Positions 45,317 through 53,522 of a DNA stretch of 64,000 nt are shown here, piece by piece (the first letter of the stretch is position 1; every line of letters begins with the position of its first letter). The stretch is from Ilyomonas sp965214235 (GTDB taxonomy: Bacteria; Bacteroidota; Bacteroidia; Chitinophagales; Chitinophagaceae), in NCBI GenBank assembly GCA_965214235.1, contig CBDCBH010000002.1, positions 124,001-188,000 of the forward strand, in the 5' to 3' direction. The notes under the pieces are model-generated. The model worked only from the letters and a program-made list of their open reading frames with translations. It had not been told where the DNA came from and made no database searches. A program made the translations under genes and the position numbers.

Positions 45317-45334
45317 ACTTATGGTAAACCGTAA

Positions 45335-48022
45335 ATGAAAAACATTACCTGCATATTGCTGTTTTTATTTGTTGCAAACCTGTGCCATGCCACGCACATT
45401 GTTGGCGGCGAAGTGTTTTATCAATATATAAGCAGCGATGCGGCTGGTAACAGCACGTACAAAGTATCCATGCGATTGTTTAGAGATTGCAATGTGGCTT
45501 GTGGTGATGGTACCAATGTAGCTTGCCTGCCTAAGCAAACAGTAATTGCAGTATATGAAAATGGAAATACAAACGATTTTGTTACCGAACTGTATTTACC
45601 CTTGACAAACGATTCAACGCTTTCTTTAAATCCTTCCCTTCTTGGTGATTATCCGCCTTGTATTACAACCAAACCTCCACTCTGTTACGAGGTAAAAACA
45701 TACTCTACAACCGTTACACTTCCTGATAATGATGTAGGTTATCTTTTAGCTTACGAGAACTGCTGTCGTGCCACAACTCTAAATGTTCTGAATGATAACC
45801 AGCATTCTCAACAAGGCTTACCCGGTGTAACGTACGATTGTTATATTCCAGGCAAGACTTTATTACCAACAGGGCATAATTCAACGGCTGTTTTCAATTT
45901 AAAAAAGCCCGATTTAATTTGTTACAACAGTCGCTTCACCTTGGATTATGGTGCAACCGACCCTGATCCAGGCGATTCGGTTTCATTTGCTTTTCAACCG
46001 GCTTTTACTTCGGGCGCTTTGTTTGCCGGCGCTAACGATACACAGCCCGCTGAAACTCCGCCGTACAGTTTTGTTTCATACAATACAAACAAACAGTTTT
46101 CTGGTAATTCACCGCTTGGGAGTACCGTTTCCATCAATCCGGTTACCGGGCAAATCAGCGGTATTTCGCCCGCGGCAGGCTTGTATGTGGTAAGTGTTGT
46201 TGTGTATGAATGGAGAAACAAAGTAAACATTGCGCAGCACCGTAAAGATTTTATCCTTCGTGTTGAGGATTGCAACATTCCGCAGGCGGCGTTAAACGCT
46301 TCTTATATTACCTGCAATGGGTTTAATCTTACTTTTTTCAACGAATCTACCTCGGCAAATATCAATTCATATTACTGGAATTTTGGCGATCCTTCCACGC
46401 CCGCCGATACATCGGTAAAACCTACTGCAACTTATATATATCCTAAGGCGGGAACGTACCACGTAACGCTGATTACCAACAAAGGCGGCGAATGTTCGGA
46501 TACAGCTACAACAGAGGCGAATGTGTTTCCGGGCTTTGTTGCTAACTTTTCAGTAAGCGGAAGCTGCCTGCAAAATGCGTTTGTTTTTACTGATAAAAGC
46601 ACTACGCTGTACGGCGTAGTAAATGGCTGGAGCTGGAATTTTGGCGATCCAACATCAACAGCCGATACATCTCATTTGCAAAATCCATCTGCTTACAAAT
46701 ACAGCGATACCGGAACCATAACCGCGCAGTTAATTGTGAGCAATTCAAAAGGTTGCGTTGATACGCTTGTAAAAGAAGTAACCATTTATGATAAGCCTCT
46801 TATCACGATGCCTTTTCATGATACGCTGATTTGTAACATCGACCAGTTGCAGCTATCTGCTTCTACCGATGTAAGTACGGCTGTTTATAATTGGACACCC
46901 GCCACAAACATTAGAAACGCTAACACATCAAACCCGGTTGTAAACCCGCAAAGCACCACTACTTACTACGTGAATGTAAACGCAGGAAGCGGTTGCGTGA
47001 ACGAAGATTCTGTTCGTGTGAATGTAATAGATCAGGTAACGTTGTTGCTACCAAAAGATACCACGATATGTTTAACGGATACTGTGCAGCTTAACCCGGT
47101 TACTAACGCGCTGCAATTTGCATGGTCGCCCTCAACCACACTCAACGATAGTACAGTTAAAAACCCGCTGGCAGTACCCGTTGCTAACACCACGTATCAC
47201 TTAAAAGCCAATGTAGGAAAGTGTTTCAGCAATGGCGATGTTACCGTAAATACTGCGCCTTATCCGGTGGCAAATGCAGGCACGGCGTTGCCGGTTTGCT
47301 TCGGTTCTACCACAAAATTAAATGCTTCTTACACGGGCACAAACTTTAGCTGGACGCCGGTAAATTCGTTGGTAAATTATAATACGCTAACACCAACGGC
47401 CGGCCCGCAACAAACTACGGTTTATACGTTTACGGCTTTTTATCAACCGGCTGGCAACTGCCCTAAACCAGTAACCGATACGGTAACCGTTGTAGTGATA
47501 CCGCCTGTTCAGGTATTTGCCGGAAACGATACTAACATTGTTACAGGGCAGCCTTTGCAATTGCAGGCAACGGGCGCAAACACGTATCAATGGTCGCCGG
47601 CAACTGGCATGAACAACAGCAATATTGCTAATCCTGTTGTAACGTTGCCTGATGAAGTTGAGGAAGTAACGTATGAAGTGAAAGGCACAACCACGCAGGG
47701 TTGTACGAGTGTTGATTCCATTAATGTGTATCAATTTAAAACGATACCTCAAATTTTTGTACCTTCTGCTTTTACGCCCGATGGCGATGGCATTAACGAT
47801 ATTTTAAAACCCATTGTTGCGGGTATAAAACGGTTTGAAAATTTTAGCGTGTACAATCGTTTGGGGCAGTTGCTGTACACAACAGCATCGGAAGGGCAAG
47901 GCTGGGATGGAAATTATAAAGGCGCGCGCCAGCCGCCCGGTACTTATGTTTATGTTGCTGCTGCAATTGATTATTTAAACCGGCATCTCGTAAAAAAAGG
48001 AACGGTGGTGTTGATAAGATAG
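45335..48022 (+). CDS. PKD-domain surface protein with type B (CHU_C) T9SS tail
   Basis: 895 residues with a short signal peptide (ending NLCHA before THIVGGEVFYQY). A conserved N-terminal domain with several Cys pairs is followed by two PKD-type domains (about residues 325-400 and 405-490, each with a YYWNFGDP or WSWNFGDP strand), then repeated Ig-like units with WTPATNI, WSPSTTL and WSPATGM. The last 85 residues are the gliding-motility-associated C-terminal domain, with FTPDGDGIND and WDGNYKGARQPPGTYVY. It should be exported by the type IX system. A role in adhesion or gliding is inferred from the domain only. Confidence 0.88.
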   Translation: MKNITCILLFLFVANLCHATHIVGGEVFYQYISSDAAGNSTYKVSMRLFRDCNVACGDGTNVACLPKQTVIAVYENGNTNDFVTELYLPLTNDSTLSLNPSLLGDYPPCITTKPPLCYEVKTYSTTVTLPDNDVGYLLAYENCCRATTLNVLNDNQHSQQGLPGVTYDCYIPGKTLLPTGHNSTAVFNLKKPDLICYNSRFTLDYGATDPDPGDSVSFAFQPAFTSGALFAGANDTQPAETPPYSFVSYNTNKQFSGNSPLGSTVSINPVTGQISGISPAAGLYVVSVVVYEWRNKVNIAQHRKDFILRVEDCNIPQAALNASYITCNGFNLTFFNESTSANINSYYWNFGDPSTPADTSVKPTATYIYPKAGTYHVTLITNKGGECSDTATTEANVFPGFVANFSVSGSCLQNAFVFTDKSTTLYGVVNGWSWNFGDPTSTADTSHLQNPSAYKYSDTGTITAQLIVSNSKGCVDTLVKEVTIYDKPLITMPFHDTLICNIDQLQLSASTDVSTAVYNWTPATNIRNANTSNPVVNPQSTTTYYVNVNAGSGCVNEDSVRVNVIDQVTLLLPKDTTICLTDTVQLNPVTNALQFAWSPSTTLNDSTVKNPLAVPVANTTYHLKANVGKCFSNGDVTVNTAPYPVANAGTALPVCFGSTTKLNASYTGTNFSWTPVNSLVNYNTLTPTAGPQQTTVYTFTAFYQPAGNCPKPVTDTVTVVVIPPVQVFAGNDTNIVTGQPLQLQATGANTYQWSPATGMNNSNIANPVVTLPDEVEEVTYEVKGTTTQGCTSVDSINVYQFKTIPQIFVPSAFTPDGDGINDILKPIVAGIKRFENFSVYNRLGQLLYTTASEGQGWDGNYKGARQPPGTYVYVAAAIDYLNRHLVKKGTVVLIR

Positions 48023-48160
48023 AGCAATCGATAAAGATGGCAGCCTTTATTCTGTTTCTTCAAAACAAAGTCTTATAAATTTGTGCATTCAAATACTGTT
48101 TATGTTGTAAAAACAAACAAACTCAATTATTGTAATCGCACAAAATCTTAGCACAAACCA

Positions 48161-49360
48161 TTGCTCAACAATAAAAAAATATTACTCGGCATTACAGGCG
48201 GCATCGCGGCTTACAAAGCCGTTACAGTAGTGCGTTTGCTGGTAAAAGCCGGTGCGGAAGTAAAAGTAATTCTTACCCCTTCTGCCAAAAGTTTTGTGTC
48301 GCCGCTGGTTCTTTCAACATTATCAAAAAATAAGGTTTTTATTGAGTTGTTTGAAGAAGAAACCTGGGCGAACCATGTACAGTTAGGAAGATGGGCAGAT
48401 GCGATGCTGATAGCACCTTTAAGCTGCAACACGTTGAGCAAAATGGCAAACGGAGCCTGCGATAATTTGTTATTGGCAACATATTTATCTGCAACCTGCC
48501 CGGTTGTTGTTGCGCCTGCTATGGATGAAGATATGTGGCATCATCCTTCAACAAAAAAAAACATTGAAACCTTGCAATTGTTCGGTAACAAAATTATAAG
48601 CGTTGGTAACGGAGAGCTTGCCAGCGGTTTGTTTGGTGAAGGAAGAATGCGTGAGCCTGAAGAGATTGTGCAATATTTAAATGCGTTTGTTTTTACTTCA
48701 AAAAAATTGGCTGGGAAAAAAGTTTTAATCACAGCCGGACCTACTTATGAACCGATTGATCCTGTACGTTTTATTGCCAATCATTCGTCGGGTAAAATGG
48801 GTTTTGCTTTGGCTGAACATTGTTGTAATGAAGGTGCAGAAGTTACATTAGTTGCGGGCCCGGTAAACATTCAGCCGCCAAAAAATGTTCATGTTATTTC
48901 GGTAACAACTGCCGATGAAATGTACAATGCCTGCATCAATCATTTCCAAAATTCAAACATCGCTATTCTTGCGGCTGCCGTTGCCGATTATACGCCATCC
49001 AATCCTTCATTACAAAAAATAAAAAAATATTCAGACGAGCTTATCATTTCATTAACCAAAACAAAAGATATTTTGCGTTCATTAGGAGAACGAAAAAATG
49101 AACAGCAAATCCTGGTTGGCTTTGCTTTGGAAACGCACAATGAAAAAGAATTTGCCAAACAAAAACTGCAAACGAAAAGGGCGGATTTTATCGTTTTAAA
49201 TTCAATGCAGGATGAAGGCGCAACGTTTGGAGGGGATACCAACAAAGTAACCATTTTCGATACGGCAGGCAATGAATATCCATCCCTTTTATTATCAAAA
49301 AAAGAAATCTCAAAATTTATTGTAGATGTTATTTGTAATGAAGAAAATAATAAAAAATAG
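48161..49360 (+). CDS. coaBC: bifunctional phosphopantothenoylcysteine decarboxylase/synthetase
   Basis: 399 residues carrying out two steps of coenzyme A synthesis. The N-terminal flavoprotein half (CoaC) begins KKILLGITGGIAAYKA and has SCNTLSKMANGACDNLL and PAMDEDMW. The usual Asn of PAMNxxMW is Asp here, which I recall as normal in Bacteroidota. The CoaB half starts about residue 187 (KKVLITAGPTYEPIDPVRFIANHSSGKMG). No ATG fits the family start; the reading begins at TTG 48161 (MLNNKKILLGI). A copy of the 12-mer lies upstream at 48107-48118 and another inside the gene at 48685-48696. Confidence 0.92.
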   Translation: MLNNKKILLGITGGIAAYKAVTVVRLLVKAGAEVKVILTPSAKSFVSPLVLSTLSKNKVFIELFEEETWANHVQLGRWADAMLIAPLSCNTLSKMANGACDNLLLATYLSATCPVVVAPAMDEDMWHHPSTKKNIETLQLFGNKIISVGNGELASGLFGEGRMREPEEIVQYLNAFVFTSKKLAGKKVLITAGPTYEPIDPVRFIANHSSGKMGFALAEHCCNEGAEVTLVAGPVNIQPPKNVHVISVTTADEMYNACINHFQNSNIAILAAAVADYTPSNPSLQKIKKYSDELIISLTKTKDILRSLGERKNEQQILVGFALETHNEKEFAKQKLQTKRADFIVLNSMQDEGATFGGDTNKVTIFDTAGNEYPSLLLSKKEISKFIVDVICNEENNKK

Positions 49361-50273
49361 TATAGCTGTTTGGCTCCTGGTACTAACTGCGCCCCAATTG
49401 AAAGCGCAAGAGTTGCAGGCAAAAGTAACCGTGCTATCGCAGCAGTTGCCAACATCGGTAAGCAGGCAACGTTTTACTACGCTGGCAACGCAACTAACCA
49501 ATCTTATCAACAACCGGCAATGGACAAAAGATGAGTTTACACAGCAGGAAAAAATTGAGTGTAATTTTTTGATAAACCTCACCATAAACTCGCCATCTGA
49601 TCCTGACGTATTTAGCGGAACACTTACCGTACAATCGGCACGACCGGTTTTTAATTCGTCTTACAAATCGCCCATCATTAATTTTCAGGATGCCGATATC
49701 GCATTTAAATATGTTGAGTTTCAGCCGGTAGAATTTAATGAAAACCGTGTTGCGGGTAATGATCCGTTAACCGCAAATGTTACAGCCATAATTGCGTATT
49801 ATGTATATATGATTTTAGGGTTTGATTATGATACATTTTCGCCAAAAGGCGGCAACCCTTATTTTGTTGAAGCGCAAAACATTGTAAACAATGCGCCTGA
49901 AACCCGCGGCATCAGTGGCTGGCAGGCGTTCGACGGGCAGCGCAACCGTTACTGGCTGGTAAACAACATGACCAATACAAGGTATAATGTGATAAACGAT
50001 ATTATTTACAAATATTATCGCACAGGCTTAGATAAAATGTATGAAGATGCCAACGCATCGCAACAAAATATGTTGGCAACCCTAACGCAGTTGCAAACCT
50101 TTAACCGTGAAAACCCGAATACGATGGTGCTTCAGTTTTTTTTGCAAAGCAAGTACAGCGAACTGTCTGGTATGTTTAAAAAAGCATCGCCGGATGTACG
50201 CAGTCAGGCGGTTCAAATATTGGTTGAGTTAGATCCTTCCAATGCGGATAAATACAGGAATGATTTACGATGA
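49338..50273 (+). CDS. DUF4835 exported protein
   Basis: 311 residues from the ATG at 49338 (MKKIIKNSIAVWLLVLTAPQLKAQ, a clear signal peptide). The gene overlaps the end of coaBC by 23 nt, so the two are coupled. The rest has the Bacteroidota-only DUF4835 pattern: QEKIECNFLINLTI, YYVYMILGFDYDTFSPKGGNPYF and QAFDGQRNRYWLVNNM. Periplasmic or outer-membrane-facing. Function not known; the coaBC-DUF4835-DUF4296 order is conserved in the phylum as I recall it. Confidence 0.88.
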   Translation: MKKIIKNSIAVWLLVLTAPQLKAQELQAKVTVLSQQLPTSVSRQRFTTLATQLTNLINNRQWTKDEFTQQEKIECNFLINLTINSPSDPDVFSGTLTVQSARPVFNSSYKSPIINFQDADIAFKYVEFQPVEFNENRVAGNDPLTANVTAIIAYYVYMILGFDYDTFSPKGGNPYFVEAQNIVNNAPETRGISGWQAFDGQRNRYWLVNNMTNTRYNVINDIIYKYYRTGLDKMYEDANASQQNMLATLTQLQTFNRENPNTMVLQFFLQSKYSELSGMFKKASPDVRSQAVQILVELDPSNADKYRNDLR

Positions 50274-50623
50274 AAAAGATTGTATCGCTTCTTTTTTTTA
50301 TAGTGTTTTTTTTATCCTGTTCTCACAAAGATGAAATACCGCCCGATATTTTTTCTATAAACACAATGAAGAAGGTGGTGTGGGATTTAGAAGTGGCGGA
50401 GCAAACCGCTTCAGAAAAATTTATAATGCAAAAAGATTCATTACAAATGGAAGCCACTTCATTATATCAGCAAGTGTTTGCAAAATACAAAACCAATAAA
50501 GCAACGTTTTATAAAAGCATGTCGTACTATGAAGCGCATCCTGATGTATTGAAAGTGTTATTCGATTCGGTAAATAATTACGGAACCCGCCAAAAAGCTG
50601 AAGCCTATAAAAAATTGTATTAA
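50270..50623 (+). CDS. DUF4296 lipoprotein
   Basis: 117 residues with a lipoprotein signal (FFIVFFLSCSHKDE, lipid-modified Cys at about residue 17). A short helical domain follows with the family pattern VVWDLEVAEQ and FYKSMSYYEAHPDVL. Its ATG overlaps the previous stop by 4 nt (ATGA). It is the last gene of the coaBC run. Confidence 0.87.
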   Translation: MKKIVSLLFFIVFFLSCSHKDEIPPDIFSINTMKKVVWDLEVAEQTASEKFIMQKDSLQMEATSLYQQVFAKYKTNKATFYKSMSYYEAHPDVLKVLFDSVNNYGTRQKAEAYKKLY

Positions 50624-50808
50624 CAGCTGTTTGTATTTCTAAGGTAAAGCAACCAACCGGAAGGAAAGAAAAGAAGCAACACAATGGGTTCTTTTTTTAA
50701 GTGCAACTCTGTGTATGCTCTTACTTGGTGGTTCAGGCAATTTATTATAAACAGCTTCTGGTTTGTTTTTACTGCAATTTCTTTCCAATCTTAAAATTTT
50801 CTCAATCC

Positions 50809-50840
50809 TTTGTCTGTCTCTTCTTTTTATAATACCTTCG
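50809..50840 (+). promoter_or_regulatory. promoter of rpmI-rplT
   Basis: Bacteroidota-type boxes: TTTG at 50809-50812 and TACCTTCG at 50833-50840 with a 20-nt spacer. Transcription should begin near 50847, giving a leader of about 95 nt before the rpmI ATG. Confidence 0.6.
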
Positions 50841-50844
50841 CAGC

Positions 50845-50918
50845 CCTGTTTTATAAACAGGATATTACCCGTAAGGTTCAACAAGCGTCCCGTCGGTTCG
50901 GGAACACCAGCAGGGTGT
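50845..50918 (+). promoter_or_regulatory. structured leader before rpmI
   Basis: Three small hairpins follow one another: CCTGTTT/AAACAGG at 50845-50861, TCCCG/CGGGA at 50888-50903, and ACACC/GGTGT at 50904-50918. L35-L20 operons in other phyla have autoregulatory leaders that bind L20. Whether this one does is not shown by sequence alone. The first stem begins at the expected transcription start, so it may be partly absent from the RNA. Confidence 0.4.
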
Positions 50919-50942
50919 AATCTTTAATTAGGTTATTGTAAT

Positions 50943-51140
50943 ATGCCAAAAGTAAAAACAAACTCCAGCGCCAAGAAGCGCTTTAAAGTAACAGGCTCCG
51001 GCGAAATCACATTTCAGAAAGCTTTTAAACGCCACATTCTTACAAAAAAATCAACCAAACGTAAACGTTCAATGCGCTTGAAAGGCGTTGTGGGTGCGGC
51101 AAACAAAGATTTTGTTATGCGCCTTTTGCGTTTGAAGTAA
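50943..51140 (+). CDS. rpmI: ribosomal protein L35
   Basis: 65 residues, the standard bacterial L35: MPKVKTNSSAKKRFKVTGSGEI at the front and a basic C-terminus (KRKRSMRLKGVVG). It is followed by rplT after 118 nt. The usual partner infC is not in front of it here. A 12-mer motif copy (50952-50963) falls on codons 4-7 (VKTN). Confidence 0.96.
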   Translation: MPKVKTNSSAKKRFKVTGSGEITFQKAFKRHILTKKSTKRKRSMRLKGVVGAANKDFVMRLLRLK

Positions 51141-51258
51141 AGTGTGAGCCTTGAAAAGCAACAAATACCAAAAATTAAGTAAACAAATTTATCAATCATC
51201 TTTTTCAGATTGAATGCCAAAATCTGCATGTTGAATCTGAAATATTAAATAATCAATC

Positions 51259-51603
51259 ATGCCACGTTCAGTAAATGCTGTTGCATCACGTGCAAGAAGA
51301 AAACGAATTTTAAACCAGGCGAAAGGCTTTTACGGCAAACGTAAAAACGTTTATACCGTTGCCAAAAATATTGTTGAAAAAGGGATGACTTACAGCTACG
51401 TAGGTCGCAAACTAAAGAAGCGTGAATACCGCCAGCTTTGGATTGCCCGTATTAATGCGGCAGTACGTGCAGAAGGCTTAACGTATAGCCAGTTTATTGA
51501 TAAATTAAACAAGAAAGGAATTGAATTGAACCGTAAAGTTTTGGCAGATATGGCCATGAACGAGCCTGCAAGTTTTACAGCTTTACTTAATTCAGTAAAA
51601 TAA
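51259..51603 (+). CDS. rplT: ribosomal protein L20
   Basis: 114 residues, full-length L20: N-terminal RNA-binding extension (MPRSVNAVASRARRKRILNQAKGFYGKR) and globular part (RRLWIAR-like YRQLWIARINAAVR, GLTYSQFI). It ends in a strong terminator 20 nt after the stop. Confidence 0.97.
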   Translation: MPRSVNAVASRARRKRILNQAKGFYGKRKNVYTVAKNIVEKGMTYSYVGRKLKKREYRQLWIARINAAVRAEGLTYSQFIDKLNKKGIELNRKVLADMAMNEPASFTALLNSVK

Positions 51604-51623
51604 ATTTGATGTATTTTTTATTA

Positions 51624-51655
51624 AAAAAGGAAACAGAATGTTCTGTTTCCTTTTT
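51624..51655 (+). terminator. intrinsic terminator after rplT
   Basis: A perfect 14-bp stem AAAAAGGAAACAGA / TCTGTTTCCTTTTT with an ATGT loop, then GTTTTT. The A-tract on the other side lets it serve the converging alcohol dehydrogenase gene as well. Confidence 0.93.
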
Positions 51656-51679
51656 GTTTTTATGATAGAAGATAAATGT

Positions 51680-52840
51680 TTATGCAAATGGCTTCAGCAC
51701 TACTTTTACGCAATCTTCCTTTTTATCGTTAAAAATTTCAAAGCCATGTGGCGCTTCACTTAGCGGCAATTTATGAGTGATGATATCATTCAGCACCACT
51801 TTCTTTTGCACTACCAAATCAATCAGCTGGTCTATCAATTCATGAGCCCAGGCTTGCCCCATCCTTAAAGTGATGCCTTTATCAAAAAACTGGGCGATAG
51901 GGAAGTTATCGTAATTATATCCATACACGCCAACAATAGAAATAACACCGCCGCGGCGTACCGCGCTGCCAGCCATTTTCAAAGCATTGATAGTTCCTTT
52001 TTCAGCACGTATTAAAGTAGCCGCTTTGTCTAACACGGATCGATGCGCTTCCATACCCACCGCATCTACTACAACGTCGGCGCCGCGTCCGTTCGTCATC
52101 GAGCGGATTTTTTCTATAGCATCCTCATCATTTGCATTAATTACTTCTACGTTGTTTAAAATTTTTGCTTTTGCAAGGCGGTATTCTTCCACATCCAAAG
52201 CAATTACGCGGCTGGCGCCTTTTATCCATGCAGCTTTTTGCGCCATCAAACCAACAGGTCCGCAACCAAACACCACTACCGTTTCGCCGCCTTTCATATC
52301 CGCCCACTCAATAGCTGAATACCCGGTTGGCCAAATGTCGGTAAGAAACAGCACTTCATCATCTGTTAAACTATCGGGTACTTTACGAGGGCCTACATTT
52401 GCATACGGTACACGCACGTATTCTGCCTGTCCGCCATCGTAACCGCCATACAAATCGGTATAGCCAAATAAAGCACCGCCTTTTTCTTTCAATAAGCCGC
52501 CTTCAGGTCCATAATTTTTGTTTGAGTTTTCGCAATGATCGTGAAGCTGATGCGAACAAAACCAGCAATGACCGCACGCAATAGGAAACGGAACCACCAC
52601 GCGATCACCTTTTCGTAAATTGGTAACGCCTGAACCAATTTCAACCACTTCGCCCATAAATTCATGGCCCATCGTCATTGGTTTTGGCTGTGGCAGCATG
52701 CCATTGTAAATGTGCAGGTCGCTGCCGCAAATAGCAGTAGAAGTTACTTTAATTATGGCATCGGTTGATTCCTGGATAGTGGGATCAGGAACGGTATCAA
52801 CACTAACCGTTTTGGGTTTGTGAAACACAAGTGCTTTCAT
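51680..52840 (-). CDS. zinc-dependent alcohol dehydrogenase (formaldehyde dehydrogenase-like)
   Basis: 386 residues of the medium-chain dehydrogenase family. The catalytic zinc ligands are Cys in STAICGSDLH, His-Glu in GHEFMGEV, and the later partner in the TDIWPTGYSA region. The structural zinc motif is CxxCxxCx7C in ACGHCWFCSHQLHDHC. The NAD-binding motif VVVFGCGPVGLMA lies near residue 190. The size and insertions (GPEGGLLKEKGGALFGY, NALKMAGSAV) fit the glutathione-independent formaldehyde dehydrogenase-like subgroup. The substrate is not certain. Monocistronic, facing rplT. Confidence 0.88.
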   Translation of the reverse strand: MKALVFHKPKTVSVDTVPDPTIQESTDAIIKVTSTAICGSDLHIYNGMLPQPKPMTMGHEFMGEVVEIGSGVTNLRKGDRVVVPFPIACGHCWFCSHQLHDHCENSNKNYGPEGGLLKEKGGALFGYTDLYGGYDGGQAEYVRVPYANVGPRKVPDSLTDDEVLFLTDIWPTGYSAIEWADMKGGETVVVFGCGPVGLMAQKAAWIKGASRVIALDVEEYRLAKAKILNNVEVINANDEDAIEKIRSMTNGRGADVVVDAVGMEAHRSVLDKAATLIRAEKGTINALKMAGSAVRRGGVISIVGVYGYNYDNFPIAQFFDKGITLRMGQAWAHELIDQLIDLVVQKKVVLNDIITHKLPLSEAPHGFEIFNDKKEDCVKVVLKPFA

Positions 52841-53080
52841 AGATTATAAGTTTTGTAAAAAAGCATATAAAATCATTCCAGTTCTCTATCCTCACTTTTA
52901 AAAACAATTAACGATGCGCTATAACCGCTGCTACTATTGCGTTTAGGGTTACTGATGCAATTGGTTTTATTCGTTATTTGGGTGTTATTTATGCAGCCCA
53001 ACTTTTTATTGTATAGTTTTTGATTAACTTTATCATCTTCAAAAAAACAGAAGCTACCGGGCAAAAAAAAAGGAAATGGT

Positions 53081-53338
53081 ATGATTAACAAACAATCAAA
53101 AAAAGTTACAGGCTGTGTGCTGGCAGGCTTGCTTACCGGCATCTTGATTGGTTATTTTATTGGCATCAATCAAAGCAAAAGTGATGATAGGTTTTTATCG
53201 CAATGGATAAAAGAAGATGGTAACTACGAAGATGGCAATGTGTTTGGCTACGAAACCGGTTTGCCTGATAATTATCACGAAAAAATAAAGGGCGAAAAAA
53301 AGACAAAGCAAAAAGTAAAACGTGATAGTGAAAAATAA
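53081..53338 (+). CDS. small single-pass membrane protein
   Basis: 85 residues with one membrane helix near the front (VLAGLLTGILIGYFIGI) and a charged tail rich in Lys and Glu (EKIKGEKKTKQKVKRDSEK). It starts with ATG after AAAGGAAATGGT, which is close to a Shine-Dalgarno sequence and unusual in this window. The first helix with its GxLxGxxxG spacing resembles YtxH-type stress proteins, but no family is certain. It lies directly before the trp promoter and ends 3 nt before the TTTG box. Confidence 0.5.
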   Translation: MINKQSKKVTGCVLAGLLTGILIGYFIGINQSKSDDRFLSQWIKEDGNYEDGNVFGYETGLPDNYHEKIKGEKKTKQKVKRDSEK

Positions 53339-53340
53339 TT

Positions 53341-53373
53341 TTTGTTCTATTTCCATTTCTGTTTCTATATTCG
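53341..53373 (+). promoter_or_regulatory. promoter of the trp operon
   Basis: Bacteroidota-type boxes TTTG at 53341-53344 and TATATTCG at 53366-53373 with a 21-nt spacer. Transcription would begin near 53377-53380, only a few nt before the leader-peptide ATG at 53382, so the leader message would be almost leaderless. Confidence 0.6.
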
Positions 53374-53381
53374 CTTTGCAA

Positions 53382-53444
53382 ATGAACAAGTACATAACAT
53401 ATAATAATTGGTGGTGGCTTTCAATCCTCAATCGGGGCTTGTAG
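53382..53444 (+). CDS. trpL: trp leader peptide, 20 residues with Trp-Trp-Trp
   Basis: The short frame reads MNKYITYNNWWWLSILNRGL and ends with TAG at 53442. Three consecutive TGG codons at 53409-53417 make it a sensor of charged tRNA-Trp. It lies between the trp promoter and a terminator, 79 nt ahead of trpE. The last codons overlap the antiterminator arm TCGGGGCTT (53432-53440). The position and the triple Trp leave little doubt; only translation of the frame is unproven. Confidence 0.9.
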   Translation: MNKYITYNNWWWLSILNRGL

Positions 53445-53510
53445 CGGCGCGCGCCAATACCTTTTTACAATAGTAAAAAGCCCTGACAATGTCGGGGCTT
53501 TTTTATTTAC
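53432..53510 (+). promoter_or_regulatory. trp attenuator (antiterminator arm and terminator)
   Basis: The terminator is AAAAAGCCCTGAC (53475-53487) with GTCGGGGCTTTTT (53491-53503), a 13-bp stem with one T-G pair, a 3-nt loop, and a tail TATTTAC. The antiterminator arm TCGGGGCTT at 53432-53440 is identical to the 3' arm of the terminator, so it can pair with AAGCCCTGA (53478-53486) instead. A ribosome stalled at the Trp codons would leave the arm free and transcription would go on. A ribosome reaching the stop codon would cover the arm and the terminator would form. A further hairpin CTTTTTAC/GTAAAAAG (53461-53480) also competes. Confidence 0.85.
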
Positions 53511-53522
53511 TCTATTTTATTT

